From Paradesulfitobacterium ferrireducens (lineage in GTDB: Bacteria > Bacillota > Desulfitobacteriia > Desulfitobacteriales > Desulfitobacteriaceae), in the NCBI RefSeq assembly GCF_017310645.1, contig NZ_JAFLRH010000034.1, positions 1 through 64,000 on the forward strand: a DNA stretch of 64,000 bases. Reading direction: 5' to 3'. Below, piece after piece: positions 14,722 to 23,187 of the stretch. Each line of letters opens with the position of its first letter. Positions within the stretch are counted from its first letter, which is position 1. Position numbers and translations under genes: made by a program. The notes beneath the pieces are model-generated. The model was not told the DNA's origin. It did no database searches and worked only from the letters and a program-made list of their open reading frames with translations.

Positions 14722-15172
14722 AACCACCCTCCTCTATGCGTCTGGCCAGACCCTCGGAAAATATCTTCTGTGCCGGTTGATAATCGAAATACCGGTCAAG
14801 TGTTTTCACCTTGAAATTTACAATCTGACTGTCTGCATTATTTCCGGCAAATAATAATTTGCCGTCTCTTAGCACTCGGTAGCCAAGGCTAGGAGGTGCC
14901 TCATTCAGCACGATCAGTTCAACGTTGTCTCTACCTAGCATACTCGATAGTTCCGCCAATAAGCGCAGCCGTTCTGGCAGGAACAATTCTTGAGCAACAG
15001 ATTTGTCAAACAAGACGGCCAGGTCAATATCGCTTAAGAGCGTTGGCCGATTGGCGGCATACGAACCAAAAAGGTATAAAGCAACTATGTCTTGTCTATG
15101 CTTAATCCGTTCTATGAAACTTTGAAGTCGTTGATTTAATTCTGCCTTTGTAAAGATATCGTGATGAGCCAC
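14711..15172 (-). CDS. mntA: MntA-type nucleotidyltransferase antitoxin
   Basis: A 153-residue minimal nucleotidyltransferase. The motif GSYAANRPTLLSDIDLAV is the G-S-x10-D-x-D signature of MNT proteins, with both metal-binding aspartates intact. Family members neutralise HepT by adding AMP units to the Tyr of R-x4-H-x-Y. GTG 15172 follows GCGGGGGTG. A TATAAT lies about 40 bases upstream on the minus strand, but no convincing -35 is seen. mntA is first and hepT second, with a short overlap, the usual order for this pair. Confidence 0.88.
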   Translation of the reverse strand: MAHHDIFTKAELNQRLQSFIERIKHRQDIVALYLFGSYAANRPTLLSDIDLAVLFDKSVAQELFLPERLRLLAELSSMLGRDNVELIVLNEAPPSLGYRVLRDGKLLFAGNNADSQIVNFKVKTLDRYFDYQPAQKIFSEGLARRIEEGGFGG

Positions 15173-15385
15173 AAAAACACCCCCGCGAAACTCTAATTTT
15201 ATTATACCTCGTTTTAGTTATTTTTCCCAGTTAATTCCTTGGCTGCTGCAATAAATAACATTAACCCCAAAGATTATGCAGATCTCTAGCACATTGACTT
15301 TTAAAAGCTCAAGAAGAAGAAACAGGCTGAATTGGACTGGGCTTAATAAATCGAAGGGCTGAGCAGCAAGAAAGAGGGGCCTGGC

Positions 15386-16134
15386 ATGGGAAGAACATTG
15401 ATTATCGCCGAAAAACCGGCTCAAGCCCGGGAATATGCCCGGAGCCTGGGAGTAAAGGATAAAAGGGACGGTTATCAGCGCTTACCGGTGCTGCCCGGCT
15501 TGCGGGAATTCCGCAGGACGGTGAAACCTGAGACCCGCAAACAGTACCAGGTCATTCAAAAATGGCTGAAGTCAAAAGAAATTGAGCAGGTGATTTGCGG
15601 TACAGATGCCGATCGGGAAGGACAATTGCTCTTTCAAGAGGTTTACGGATCGGAAGAAGATGAGGCAGGTTCCGCAAAAGACAGGAAGCCGGGAACTGAG
15701 AGGGAGCCGGAGTCGGCTAAAGACAGGGAGCTGACAAAAGATACGGAACAGGCTGATGGAGAGGACATAACTCTCCCGCCCTTGCAATTTGGAGAGAATG
15801 TACGGACGAACCGGGTCTTTGTCGAAGAAAAGGTGACCAAACCCCCGAAACATTCATGCTGAGTGTGGCCGAGGCCATTAAACGGATCATTGAGGAACTG
15901 CGTTCATTCGAACGGGCTTACGGAAAATCACCTTTAGCCCTTGCACCTTCCATGTCAGCCCGAAGGACTGGAAATATCCCAAAGGTAAGGAAGAGCCGCA
16001 AAAAGAGCGAAGGCCCGAAAGAATCCTCGAAGTCGAACCTCGTGTCCCGAACCTCGAACCTCGAGCTGGGTGTCTGTCCCAGCTGCGGGGGGATGGTGGT
16101 GGAAGGGAAGAAAGGGTATGGGTGTGCTAATTGA
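15386..16134 (+). pseudogene. topB: topB (DNA topoisomerase III) with large deletions
   Basis: Pieces of topoisomerase III occur in the right order with most of the enzyme missing. The TOPRIM start is RTLIIAEKPAQAREYARSLG; KQYQVIQKWLKS then TDADREGQLLFQEVY carries the metal-binding D-x-D-x-E. A low-complexity Lys/Asp/Glu stretch follows, then LPPLQFGE and VEEKVTKPP (near the C-terminal substrate region), and in another frame the zinc-ribbon CPSCGGMVVEGKKGYGC. The active-site Tyr domain is absent. One frameshift near 15850 and several deletions make it non-functional. A normal topB encodes about 700 residues. Confidence 0.75.
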
Positions 16135-16265
16135 GCGGCAAAACATTCTCAGCTTATCTGACCTGGGAAGACCGAGAAAACGGGGCTTTGAAATTTGAGT
16201 TTACTTAATGAATTAACAATTGGTTGTCAGGACAAAGCAAGGTAAGAAAGGAAGGAGTTTAATCC

Positions 16266-18044
16266 ATGATGGACAAGGCTCTCCGGGTGTTGCAGAAATA
16301 TTTCGGGTACTCCCAGCTGCGGGAGGGCCAGGAAAAAGTAATCACGAGCTTGCTTCAAGGCTCGGACACGTTAGCCATCATGCCGACCGGAGCAGGGAAA
16401 TCCTTGTCTTACCAGATCCCAGCCTTATTGTTCGAAGGGGTTACCCTTGTGATTTCTCCCCTGATATCACTGATGAAAGATCAAGTGGATGCGCTCAAAG
16501 AATTTGGAGTGTCTTCGACATTTATTAATAGTTCCCTAACTCTGCGGGAAACCCGCAGCCGGATCGAGCAGGCGGGCCGGGGGGAATACAAGCTGGTGTA
16601 CGTCGCGCCGGAACGTCTTGAAACAGAGAGCTTCGGTGAGTTATTAGAATCCTTGCACATCTCCTTTGTGGCGATTGATGAAGCCCATTGCGTATCGCAA
16701 TGGGGCCATGATTTCCGCCCGAGCTATCTGCGCTTGGGGCCGTTTATCCAGGGACTTCCCCGGCGGCCTTTGGTCGGGGCTTTTACAGCTACGGCGACTG
16801 AGGGAGTCAAACAGGATATCATCCGCCATCTGCGGCTGCATAACCCCAAGATCTTTGTCACCGGTTTTGACCGGCCGAATCTGACGTTTTCCAGCTTGCG
16901 CGGGGAGAACAAAAAGGTGTTTCTCTTAGAATACGTGCAGGCGCATCCGGAACAATGCGGGATTGTTTACGCAGCTACGCGCAAAGAGGTGGACGCGCTG
17001 CAGGCATTTTTGACCGGCAAAGGAATAAAAGCGGGCAGGTACCATGCCGGAATGAATGACATGGAACGGCAAGAGAGTCAAGAGGATTTTCTGTATGACC
17101 GAACTCCGGTGATTGTGGCTACCAATGCCTTTGGCATGGGAATTGACAAATCCAATGTGCGCTATGTCATCCATTTTAATATGCCGAAGACGATGGAAGC
17201 GTATTACCAGGAGGCCGGCCGGGCAGGGAGGGACGGCGAACCGGCGGAGTGCATCCTGTTGTTTTCTCCGCAGGATGTTGTCTTGCAACGGCACATGATT
17301 GAGCAGACAACCTTGCACCCGGAACGCAAGGTTAATGAACTGAAAAAGCTCCAGGAGATGGTGGACTATTGCCATACAACCCGGTGCTTGCGCAAAACGA
17401 TCCTGGAGTATTTCGGGGAAAATGATGTTCCTGAAGAATGCGGCAACTGCGGTAACTGCAAGGATGACCGCGAAACAGTGGATATCACGGTGGAGGCGCA
17501 GAAGATTTTTTCCTGCATCTACCGCATGCGCGAACGCTTTGGCATGAATTTGGTGGCTGAAGTTTTGAAAGGTTCACGCGCCAAAAAGGTGCTTGACCTG
17601 AAATTTGATCAGCTCTCGACCTATGGCATCATGCGGCAGGCGGCAGTTCAGGATATCAAGGACTGCATGAACTACTTGATTACGGAAAACTACTTGCGCC
17701 TAACAGCCGGGGAATATCCCCTGATCAAGCTTGAGCCTAAAGTGGTGCCGGTGCTTAAGGGAGAAGCCAAGGTTTTCCGTAAGGTTGCCCGCAAAATAGA
17801 AAAGAAAAACATTGACCCGCAGAGCTTGTTTGAACGCCTGCGGGCCTTGCGCCGGACTATTGCGGCGCGGGAAAAGCTGCCTCCGTACATGATCTTTGCG
17901 GATAATACCCTGCGGGAGATGGCGGAAACCTGCCCGGGCGAGCGTACGGCCCTTCTCCGCATTAACGGCGTCGGGGAGAGAAAGCTTGAGAAGTACGGGC
18001 GGGAGTTTCTGGCCGAAATACAGGCGTATGTACAGGGACATTAA
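16266..18044 (+). CDS. recQ: ATP-dependent DNA helicase RecQ
   Basis: A 3'-5' DNA helicase for recombinational repair, 592 residues and full length. Motif 0 is FGYSQLREGQ, Walker A is MPTGAGKS (41-46), Ia SPLISLMKDQ, the DEAH box with aromatic loop is IDEAHCVSQWGHDFRPSY (about 138-155), III FTATAT, and VI YQEAGRAGRDG. These are followed by the RecQ zinc site (CHTTRC...CGNCGNC, about 370-400), a winged helix, and an HRDC domain at the C-terminus (LPPYMIFADNTLREMA). AAGGAAGGAG lies eight bases before ATG. A stray copy of its motif III-IV region occurs at 20386-20539. A terminator follows. Confidence 0.95.
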   Translation: MMDKALRVLQKYFGYSQLREGQEKVITSLLQGSDTLAIMPTGAGKSLSYQIPALLFEGVTLVISPLISLMKDQVDALKEFGVSSTFINSSLTLRETRSRIEQAGRGEYKLVYVAPERLETESFGELLESLHISFVAIDEAHCVSQWGHDFRPSYLRLGPFIQGLPRRPLVGAFTATATEGVKQDIIRHLRLHNPKIFVTGFDRPNLTFSSLRGENKKVFLLEYVQAHPEQCGIVYAATRKEVDALQAFLTGKGIKAGRYHAGMNDMERQESQEDFLYDRTPVIVATNAFGMGIDKSNVRYVIHFNMPKTMEAYYQEAGRAGRDGEPAECILLFSPQDVVLQRHMIEQTTLHPERKVNELKKLQEMVDYCHTTRCLRKTILEYFGENDVPEECGNCGNCKDDRETVDITVEAQKIFSCIYRMRERFGMNLVAEVLKGSRAKKVLDLKFDQLSTYGIMRQAAVQDIKDCMNYLITENYLRLTAGEYPLIKLEPKVVPVLKGEAKVFRKVARKIEKKNIDPQSLFERLRALRRTIAAREKLPPYMIFADNTLREMAETCPGERTALLRINGVGERKLEKYGREFLAEIQAYVQGH

Positions 18045-18130
18045 ATTAGAATACAATATTCATGATGAAAACTATCTTGTAGTTTCTCAAAATTAGTGCT
18101 AAACTAACGTCAAGTATTTGAGGCCAAAGA

Positions 18131-18170
18131 TGTCCTCAGGGATAACCTGAGGGCATTTTATTTTTATACC
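18131..18170 (+). terminator. terminator downstream of recQ
   Basis: TGTCCTCAGG (18131-18140), loop GATAA, CCTGAGGGCA (18146-18155), then TTTTATTTTTA. Confidence 0.85.
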
Positions 18171-18200
18171 GCCGGAAAGTATAAATCTCTGGTGGCATAA

Positions 18201-18372
18201 GTGCAACTAGGTCTCCGCCTGCGCCTAAGGGCTCGGCGAAGACGAGTTTTCTATAAGGGGCAAAGGTGCCTATGAGAGCTTGTTCGGCTCTTGTAGGCAC
18301 CTTCTGCTGTTGGCAATGGCGCCTGCGAAAGTGCAGCTAGTCTGCTCTGATCGTAGGCGCCTCTTTGTTTTT
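18201..18372 (+). promoter_or_regulatory. structured amtB leader with attenuator-like terminator
   Basis: Three hairpins in tandem upstream of amtB. The first (18211-18243) pairs GTCTCCGCC with GGCGAAGAC. The second (18263-18303) pairs AAGGTGCCTA plus GAGAGC with GCTCTT and TAGGCACCTT. The third (18318-18361) pairs GGCGCCTGCGA with TCGTAGGCGCC and is followed by TCTTTGTTTTT. The third is a good intrinsic terminator 72 bases before the start codon. The sequence GTGCAACTAG (18201) recurs as GTGCAGCTAG (18331) inside the third hairpin, where it forms an inner stem. Attenuation of amtB is inferred. I cannot place it in a known riboswitch class. Confidence 0.55.
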
Positions 18373-18443
18373 GAAAGGAGTGGTGCCTAAAAAAATGATT
18401 AAACATCAGCCGCAAATATCCATAATGAAAGGGGATGTCGAAA

Positions 18444-19802
18444 ATGAAAAAAGGGTTAGTGCGTAAAATAATTTCTGGGGGGGCATTGACCTGTCTGCTT
18501 CTCTCAATTCCCACAGTGGCCTTAGCAGCTGATCCAACAGCTGAAAGTAATGCCATCGCGATTGACACAGTGTGGACTCTTATCACCGGATTCCTCGTCT
18601 TCTTTATGCAAGCGGGCTTTGCCATGGTGGAGACAGGGTTTACCCGGGCTAAAAATGCCGGCAACATTATTATGAAAAACTTGATGGATTTTGCAGTGGG
18701 GTCATTAATCTACTGGCTGGTAGGCTTTGCCATTATGTTTGGCGCGGATAAAGCGGGGCTGTTCGGAACCACAGGCTTTGGAACTACAGGAAGTTTCGAG
18801 CATTTGGGATTGTCAATCCCCCTGTGGGCGTTCCTTATGTTCCAAACCGTTTTTGCCGCCACATCAGCTACCATTGTCTCGGGGGCCATGGCAGAAAGAA
18901 CCAAGTTTATTTCTTATATTATTTATAGTGTTGTAATTAGCGCTCTTATCTATCCTGTAGTCGGCCATTGGGTTTGGGGCGGAGGCTGGCTTGCGCAGCG
19001 TGGCTTTATCGACTTTGCAGGGTCGACTGTGGTCCACTCGGTTGGGGGTTGGGCAGCTCTTATTGGGGCACTACTCGTTGGGCCGCGCATCGGTAAATAT
19101 GGCAAAGACGGTAAATCCCATGCCATTCCCGGACATAGCCTTACCCTGGGCGCTCTTGGCGTATTCATTCTTTGGTTTGGCTGGTTCGGTTTTAATCCCG
19201 GAAGCACCTTATCCGGAACCAACCCTGATATCGGCAGGATTGCGGTCACGACAAACTTGGCTGCAGCCGCCGGAGCGACCATGACCATGATTTTTACCTG
19301 GATTAAATACAAAAAGCCTGATGTATCCTTAACTTTGAACGGCGCTTTAGCGGGGCTCGTGGCTATCACTGCCGGTACAGCCGCGGTTAGTCCGGGCGGT
19401 GCGGCTATCATCGGCTTGGGGGCAGGAATCTTGATCGTGCTTGCGGTTGAATTCTTTGACAAAGTTGTCAAAATCGACGATCCCGTCGGAGCAATATCCG
19501 TACATGGTGTTTGTGGGGCCTATGGAACAGCTATGGTTGGACTCTTCGCCATGGATGGCGGCCTCTTCTACGGAGGTGGAACTCAGTTGCTGATTACTCA
19601 GCTGATAGGTGTTGGAGCTGTTTTCGCTTGGACAGTCTTGACCTCGTTGGTCCTGTTTGGAATCGTGAAAGCAACTATTGGGCTGCGTGTCAGCAAAGAT
19701 GAGGAAGAGCTTGGTTTGGATATCGGCGAGCATGGCATTGATGCCTATCCCGGATTTGCCATGAAACCCGGTCAGTCAGTTGTACAGTATGGAGGCAAAT
19801 AA
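18444..19802 (+). CDS. amtB: ammonium transporter AmtB
   Basis: An integral-membrane ammonium channel of about 452 residues with a cleavable signal sequence (MKKGLVRKIISGGALTCLLL up to ALAA), as usual for Amt proteins. Eleven hydrophobic segments follow. Family blocks are DTVWTLITGFLVFFMQAGFAMVETG, GHWVWGGGWL, DFAGSTVVHSVGGWAALIGA (pore His), WFGWFGFNPGS, and DDPVGAISVHGVCG (second pore His). ATG 18444 is chosen, ten bases after AAAGGGG; the ATG at 18435 is too close. It forms an operon with the PII gene 18 bases downstream, so PII-gated ammonium uptake is expected. It is preceded by the structured leader. Confidence 0.95.
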   Translation: MKKGLVRKIISGGALTCLLLSIPTVALAADPTAESNAIAIDTVWTLITGFLVFFMQAGFAMVETGFTRAKNAGNIIMKNLMDFAVGSLIYWLVGFAIMFGADKAGLFGTTGFGTTGSFEHLGLSIPLWAFLMFQTVFAATSATIVSGAMAERTKFISYIIYSVVISALIYPVVGHWVWGGGWLAQRGFIDFAGSTVVHSVGGWAALIGALLVGPRIGKYGKDGKSHAIPGHSLTLGALGVFILWFGWFGFNPGSTLSGTNPDIGRIAVTTNLAAAAGATMTMIFTWIKYKKPDVSLTLNGALAGLVAITAGTAAVSPGGAAIIGLGAGILIVLAVEFFDKVVKIDDPVGAISVHGVCGAYGTAMVGLFAMDGGLFYGGGTQLLITQLIGVGAVFAWTVLTSLVLFGIVKATIGLRVSKDEEELGLDIGEHGIDAYPGFAMKPGQSVVQYGGK

Positions 19803-19805
19803 TGA

Positions 19806-20159
<354 letters not shown>

Positions 20160-20195
20160 AGAAAGAATTTTTCACGGATAATGAGGAGATAACCT

Positions 20196-20229
20196 GAGAA
20201 CCTGGGTAACCGGGTTCTCTTTGTTTTTG
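20196..20229 (+). terminator. terminator of the amtB-glnB operon
   Basis: GAGAACCTGG (20196-20205), loop GTAA, CCGGGTTCTC (20210-20219), then TTTGTTTTT. Confidence 0.85.
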
Positions 20230-20385
20230 CGGAGAACGTAGGCAAATAACACGCTCGCTGGGAGAATTCGAGACAAAAATCAAGGAGATTGGGCATTCGT
20301 GCAGAATTAATATACTTATGCTGTAAGCACAGCTAGTGTGGGATAATGTAGCAACAAAGATCCTTAGGATGCTAGAATATAGGCA

Positions 20386-20539
20386 GCCTGCGGCTACGGC
20401 GACCGAGGAGGTCAAACAGGATATCATCCGGCTTCTGCGGTTAAAGAATCCTAAGATCTTTGTTACTGGTTTTGACCGGCCGAATCTGACGTTTTCTACC
20501 TTGCGCGGGGAAAACAAAGGTGTTTCTCCCGGAATCTGA
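20386..20539 (+). pseudogene. partial duplicate of recQ (motif III-IV region)
   Basis: About 150 bases encode ATATEEVKQDIIRLLRLKNP then KIFVTGFDRPNLTF and LRGENKG, nearly the same as the recQ gene at about 16784-16920. Nucleotide identity is high across the block and then ends abruptly. No start, ribosome site or other helicase motifs are present. It is a dead internal fragment about 3.5 kb downstream of its parent. Confidence 0.8.
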
Positions 20540-20662
20540 TGAAAGATGCCTGCCTGGAGTCTGGAGCCGGATCGGGAAATGCGCTTGGTTTGTGCCGGAG
20601 GATGCCGGACGTCCCACGACTGGGACGAGATGACATTAATTGACCTGAAGGAGCATTTTACC

Positions 20663-21649
20663 ATGAAAATTCAAGAAGTGCGTACTCTGGTAGCGGGATA
20701 TTCCGATGAAACCCTCCGTCAATTAGTGAGTGAAATTTACAAGCGCCTTCCCAAGAAGGTTATTGAAGAAAAACAGATTGACAGTCTGCTCCAGAACCCC
20801 CAAGACATGGCGGCAAAAAACCGCTTGGTCAGGCAGAAGGAACTGCCGGATTTAGATGAGGTGTGCTGGGAAACGGAAAAATTCATCCGCGATGCCCGGG
20901 AACAGTATTATTCTGTTCCCAATCAAGTCATACATAAGAGTCAACGCCCGAAATGGCGTTTCGTGGCAAAACGCTTGTACAAGAGTCTGATAGACCTCAG
21001 CCAAGACACCGAAAATGTGCTGGAAACGAGCCGCCTTTTAACGGAACTCTATAAAGTGCTGTGCGAAGCCTACAGGGTATACCTTTTTAATACGACCAAT
21101 CCATTTGCTTCCGTTGGGATAGAAAAATCGGAGTTTTACAGTAATGTTGTGTCTGTGATAGCCCAAACAGCTCTGCCTGAGCAATGGATTAAAGAGGCTT
21201 TAATGCTCACCCTTGAACCAACCGTAACGTTGGATCACTCTATAGGGGTTGCTCTGATAGAAAAGTTAAAGACCGCTCCCTTAAAAGAAATGGCGATTGC
21301 GATATCTGAACAACTACGAAAGCAAAATACCGTGCCAACCCTTTATCGCTCGAACCGAAGATACTACTTGGAACAACGTAATAACACTCTGACCGAGCTG
21401 ATCTTCATGCTGCACATGGCCCTCAGCGAAAAAGAAGCGGCAATTGGAGATTTCAAGAGTCATTATAAAGACTCAGCGGCTGAAACTATTCTTTATGTGC
21501 TGTTGAGGCAATTATTTAACTACAGGGAAAAAGAGCTGTGGTTAAGGGAATATGAGTTGGGCTTACAGCAAATGCTGCAGCCGCATCACAACCTCGTCGC
21601 GATCTATACTCATTTGAAGGAAACAGGGGATTTCCCGCAGTATTTCTGA
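20663..21649 (+). CDS. conserved-looking hypothetical protein, unknown family
   Basis: A 328-residue soluble, helix-rich and charged protein that I do not recognise. It has no signal peptide, membrane segment or nucleotide-binding motif. ATG 20663 follows AAGGAG nine bases upstream; the longer frame from 20546 covers the tail of the recQ fragment region and is not used. Codon use is like its neighbours. The C-terminal part contains LRQLFNYREKELWLREYELG and resembles a helical-repeat scaffold. It sits alone between the recQ fragment and an SGNH hydrolase. Confidence 0.6.
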   Translation: MKIQEVRTLVAGYSDETLRQLVSEIYKRLPKKVIEEKQIDSLLQNPQDMAAKNRLVRQKELPDLDEVCWETEKFIRDAREQYYSVPNQVIHKSQRPKWRFVAKRLYKSLIDLSQDTENVLETSRLLTELYKVLCEAYRVYLFNTTNPFASVGIEKSEFYSNVVSVIAQTALPEQWIKEALMLTLEPTVTLDHSIGVALIEKLKTAPLKEMAIAISEQLRKQNTVPTLYRSNRRYYLEQRNNTLTELIFMLHMALSEKEAAIGDFKSHYKDSAAETILYVLLRQLFNYREKELWLREYELGLQQMLQPHHNLVAIYTHLKETGDFPQYF

Positions 21650-21755
21650 TTAAGCTGCAATCCCTGCTAATTCCCCGCCGGGTCACTTTCCCCAGGCTTT
21701 GCGGGGCTGCCTCTTTTAGTGCCTGAGCAGTGGACCGGGAAGGGCGTGTAAAGAT

Positions 21756-22337
21756 ATGAAACTAGTTGCGATCGGGGATTCGATTACGGAAGGATATCCT
21801 TATAGCAATAGAGAATCCTGGGTGGAATATCTGGCCCAGGAGCTGAAACTCGATATATTGAATCAGGGAATCTGCGGAGACCTTACCCACGGCATGCGGG
21901 CACGTTTTCCGCAGGATGTGCTGGCCCACATCCCGACTCATGTGATCATTCTCGGAGGGGCTAATGATGCATATGCCGGCTATTCTTTAGCTGAGGTGAG
22001 CGCAAATATCGAGACGATGGTCAACATGAGCCGCGAGCATGGTGTTCAGCCCATTCTAGGGTTGCCGACTCCTTCTCTCTTGGCATCAGAAGAGAAACTC
22101 CTGATGCAATACCGTACTTGGCTTAAGGACTACGCAGCCGGTGAAGGTATTGTGTGGGTTGATTTTTACACCCCGTTTGTGGCGGTGATTAACCAAGGGC
22201 AAGCGAATAGGATTTTCGTAGATGAGGTACATCCGAGCCTAGAAGGGTATCGATTGATGGGAGAAACAGCAGTGCGCTTACTTAATCAGCTTATTCTTTA
22301 CCATTACCAGCGGCAAACGGATCGTGACCAAAGTTAA
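21756..22337 (+). CDS. SGNH/GDSL-family esterase
   Basis: A 193-residue SGNH hydrolase with all four blocks: Ser in GDSITEGYP, Gly in NQGICGD, Asn in GGANDAY, and Asp/His in VDEVHPSLEGY. It has no signal peptide, so it is probably a cytosolic esterase or thioesterase-like enzyme. The substrate is unknown. Its last 60 bases overlap the convergent ABC permease gene, so both C-termini are encoded on opposite strands of the same DNA. Confidence 0.88.
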   Translation: MKLVAIGDSITEGYPYSNRESWVEYLAQELKLDILNQGICGDLTHGMRARFPQDVLAHIPTHVIILGGANDAYAGYSLAEVSANIETMVNMSREHGVQPILGLPTPSLLASEEKLLMQYRTWLKDYAAGEGIVWVDFYTPFVAVINQGQANRIFVDEVHPSLEGYRLMGETAVRLLNQLILYHYQRQTDRDQS

Positions 22338-23096
22338 AGCAACCAGCCACGCCAAATGAATGAGCATTCCCCAGTATACCTTACCCAGGATAAGCGGGCG
22401 GATGACTTCGACGGCGTGATAGAGCGGGGTCATGGCGGGAAGAAATTGAATCGCGGGCGGGAGGTTGTCAATCGGGAAGAAGATGCCTGCGAACAGAAAC
22501 ATGGGAGAGATAAAAAGGGTAAAGAAATAGCCGAAAGAGTCATAATTGGGGGCAATCGCGGTCCAGACCAGGGAGATGATCGAGAAGACGGCTGACATAA
22601 AGAAGAGAGGGATAATAGCCAGGAGAGCCAATGGGGATTTGGCAATGCCAAATAAAACCACCACGGTGAAAAAGACGAAGCCGTAGAGCAGACCTTTAAA
22701 AGTACCGTACAGGATTTCGCCCATAAGGACGTCGTCCATGCTTACGGGTGTCGCCACCATGCCGTGAAACACTTTCTGATGGCCCATGCGGGTAAAACTC
22801 CCATAAGTCATTTCGTAAGTGGTGGCAAACATAGCCGAGGATGCGATCAGGCCGGGAGCGAGAAAATCCAGATAAGACAAGCCTTGAATCTGGGTCACAT
22901 ACACCCCGAGCCCAAAGCCCATCGCCCAGAGATAAAGCAAGGGTTCCACGAAGTTGAACATGATCGTGGCCACCCAGGTTTTGCTGAATACCTTGAGATT
23001 ACGCAAAAAGACACTGAAGACCAGGGGCCAGGATAGATCCGGTTTTTGACTGATGCCGTGCAGCAGGGACAGCCTGCTTGGCTGGGTGTTCTGCAT
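22278..23096 (-). CDS. ABC-2 type transporter permease (NodJ-like)
   Basis: A 272-residue inner-membrane permease with six predicted helices and the ABC-2/NodJ pattern: an amphipathic N-terminus, EPLLYLWAMGFGLG, YLDFLAPGLIASSAMF, and FLFAGIFFPIDNLP before the last helices. With the ATPase encoded 91 bases upstream it should form an exporter for a lipid, polyketide-like drug or polysaccharide. The substrate is not determined by sequence. Its 3' end overlaps the SGNH hydrolase gene. Confidence 0.88.
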   Translation of the reverse strand: MQNTQPSRLSLLHGISQKPDLSWPLVFSVFLRNLKVFSKTWVATIMFNFVEPLLYLWAMGFGLGVYVTQIQGLSYLDFLAPGLIASSAMFATTYEMTYGSFTRMGHQKVFHGMVATPVSMDDVLMGEILYGTFKGLLYGFVFFTVVVLFGIAKSPLALLAIIPLFFMSAVFSIISLVWTAIAPNYDSFGYFFTLFISPMFLFAGIFFPIDNLPPAIQFLPAMTPLYHAVEVIRPLILGKVYWGMLIHLAWLVALTLVTIRLPLVMVKNKLIK

Positions 23097-23187
23097 GCTT
23101 TGCTACTCCTTTTCTCCAATTGCCGGTGCATTTTTCTCAGCTCATCTCTTTTCTTCCGTATGCTCATTCCTTTTCTTCTGTACTGAT

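Noticed and set aside
18311-18327. Possible sigma-54 promoter before amtB (TGGCAATGGCGCCTGC)
   Set aside because: The GG to GC distance is 11 instead of 10 and the sequence is part of the terminator stem, so it is better explained as hairpin.
20546-20662. Upstream extension of the 328-residue hypothetical protein
   Set aside because: The extra 39 codons have no ribosome site and overlap debris beside the recQ fragment; AAGGAG supports the ATG at 20663.
22356-22595. Plus-strand frame inside the ABC permease gene
   Set aside because: Low-complexity charged translation opposite a clear membrane protein gene; a shadow frame.
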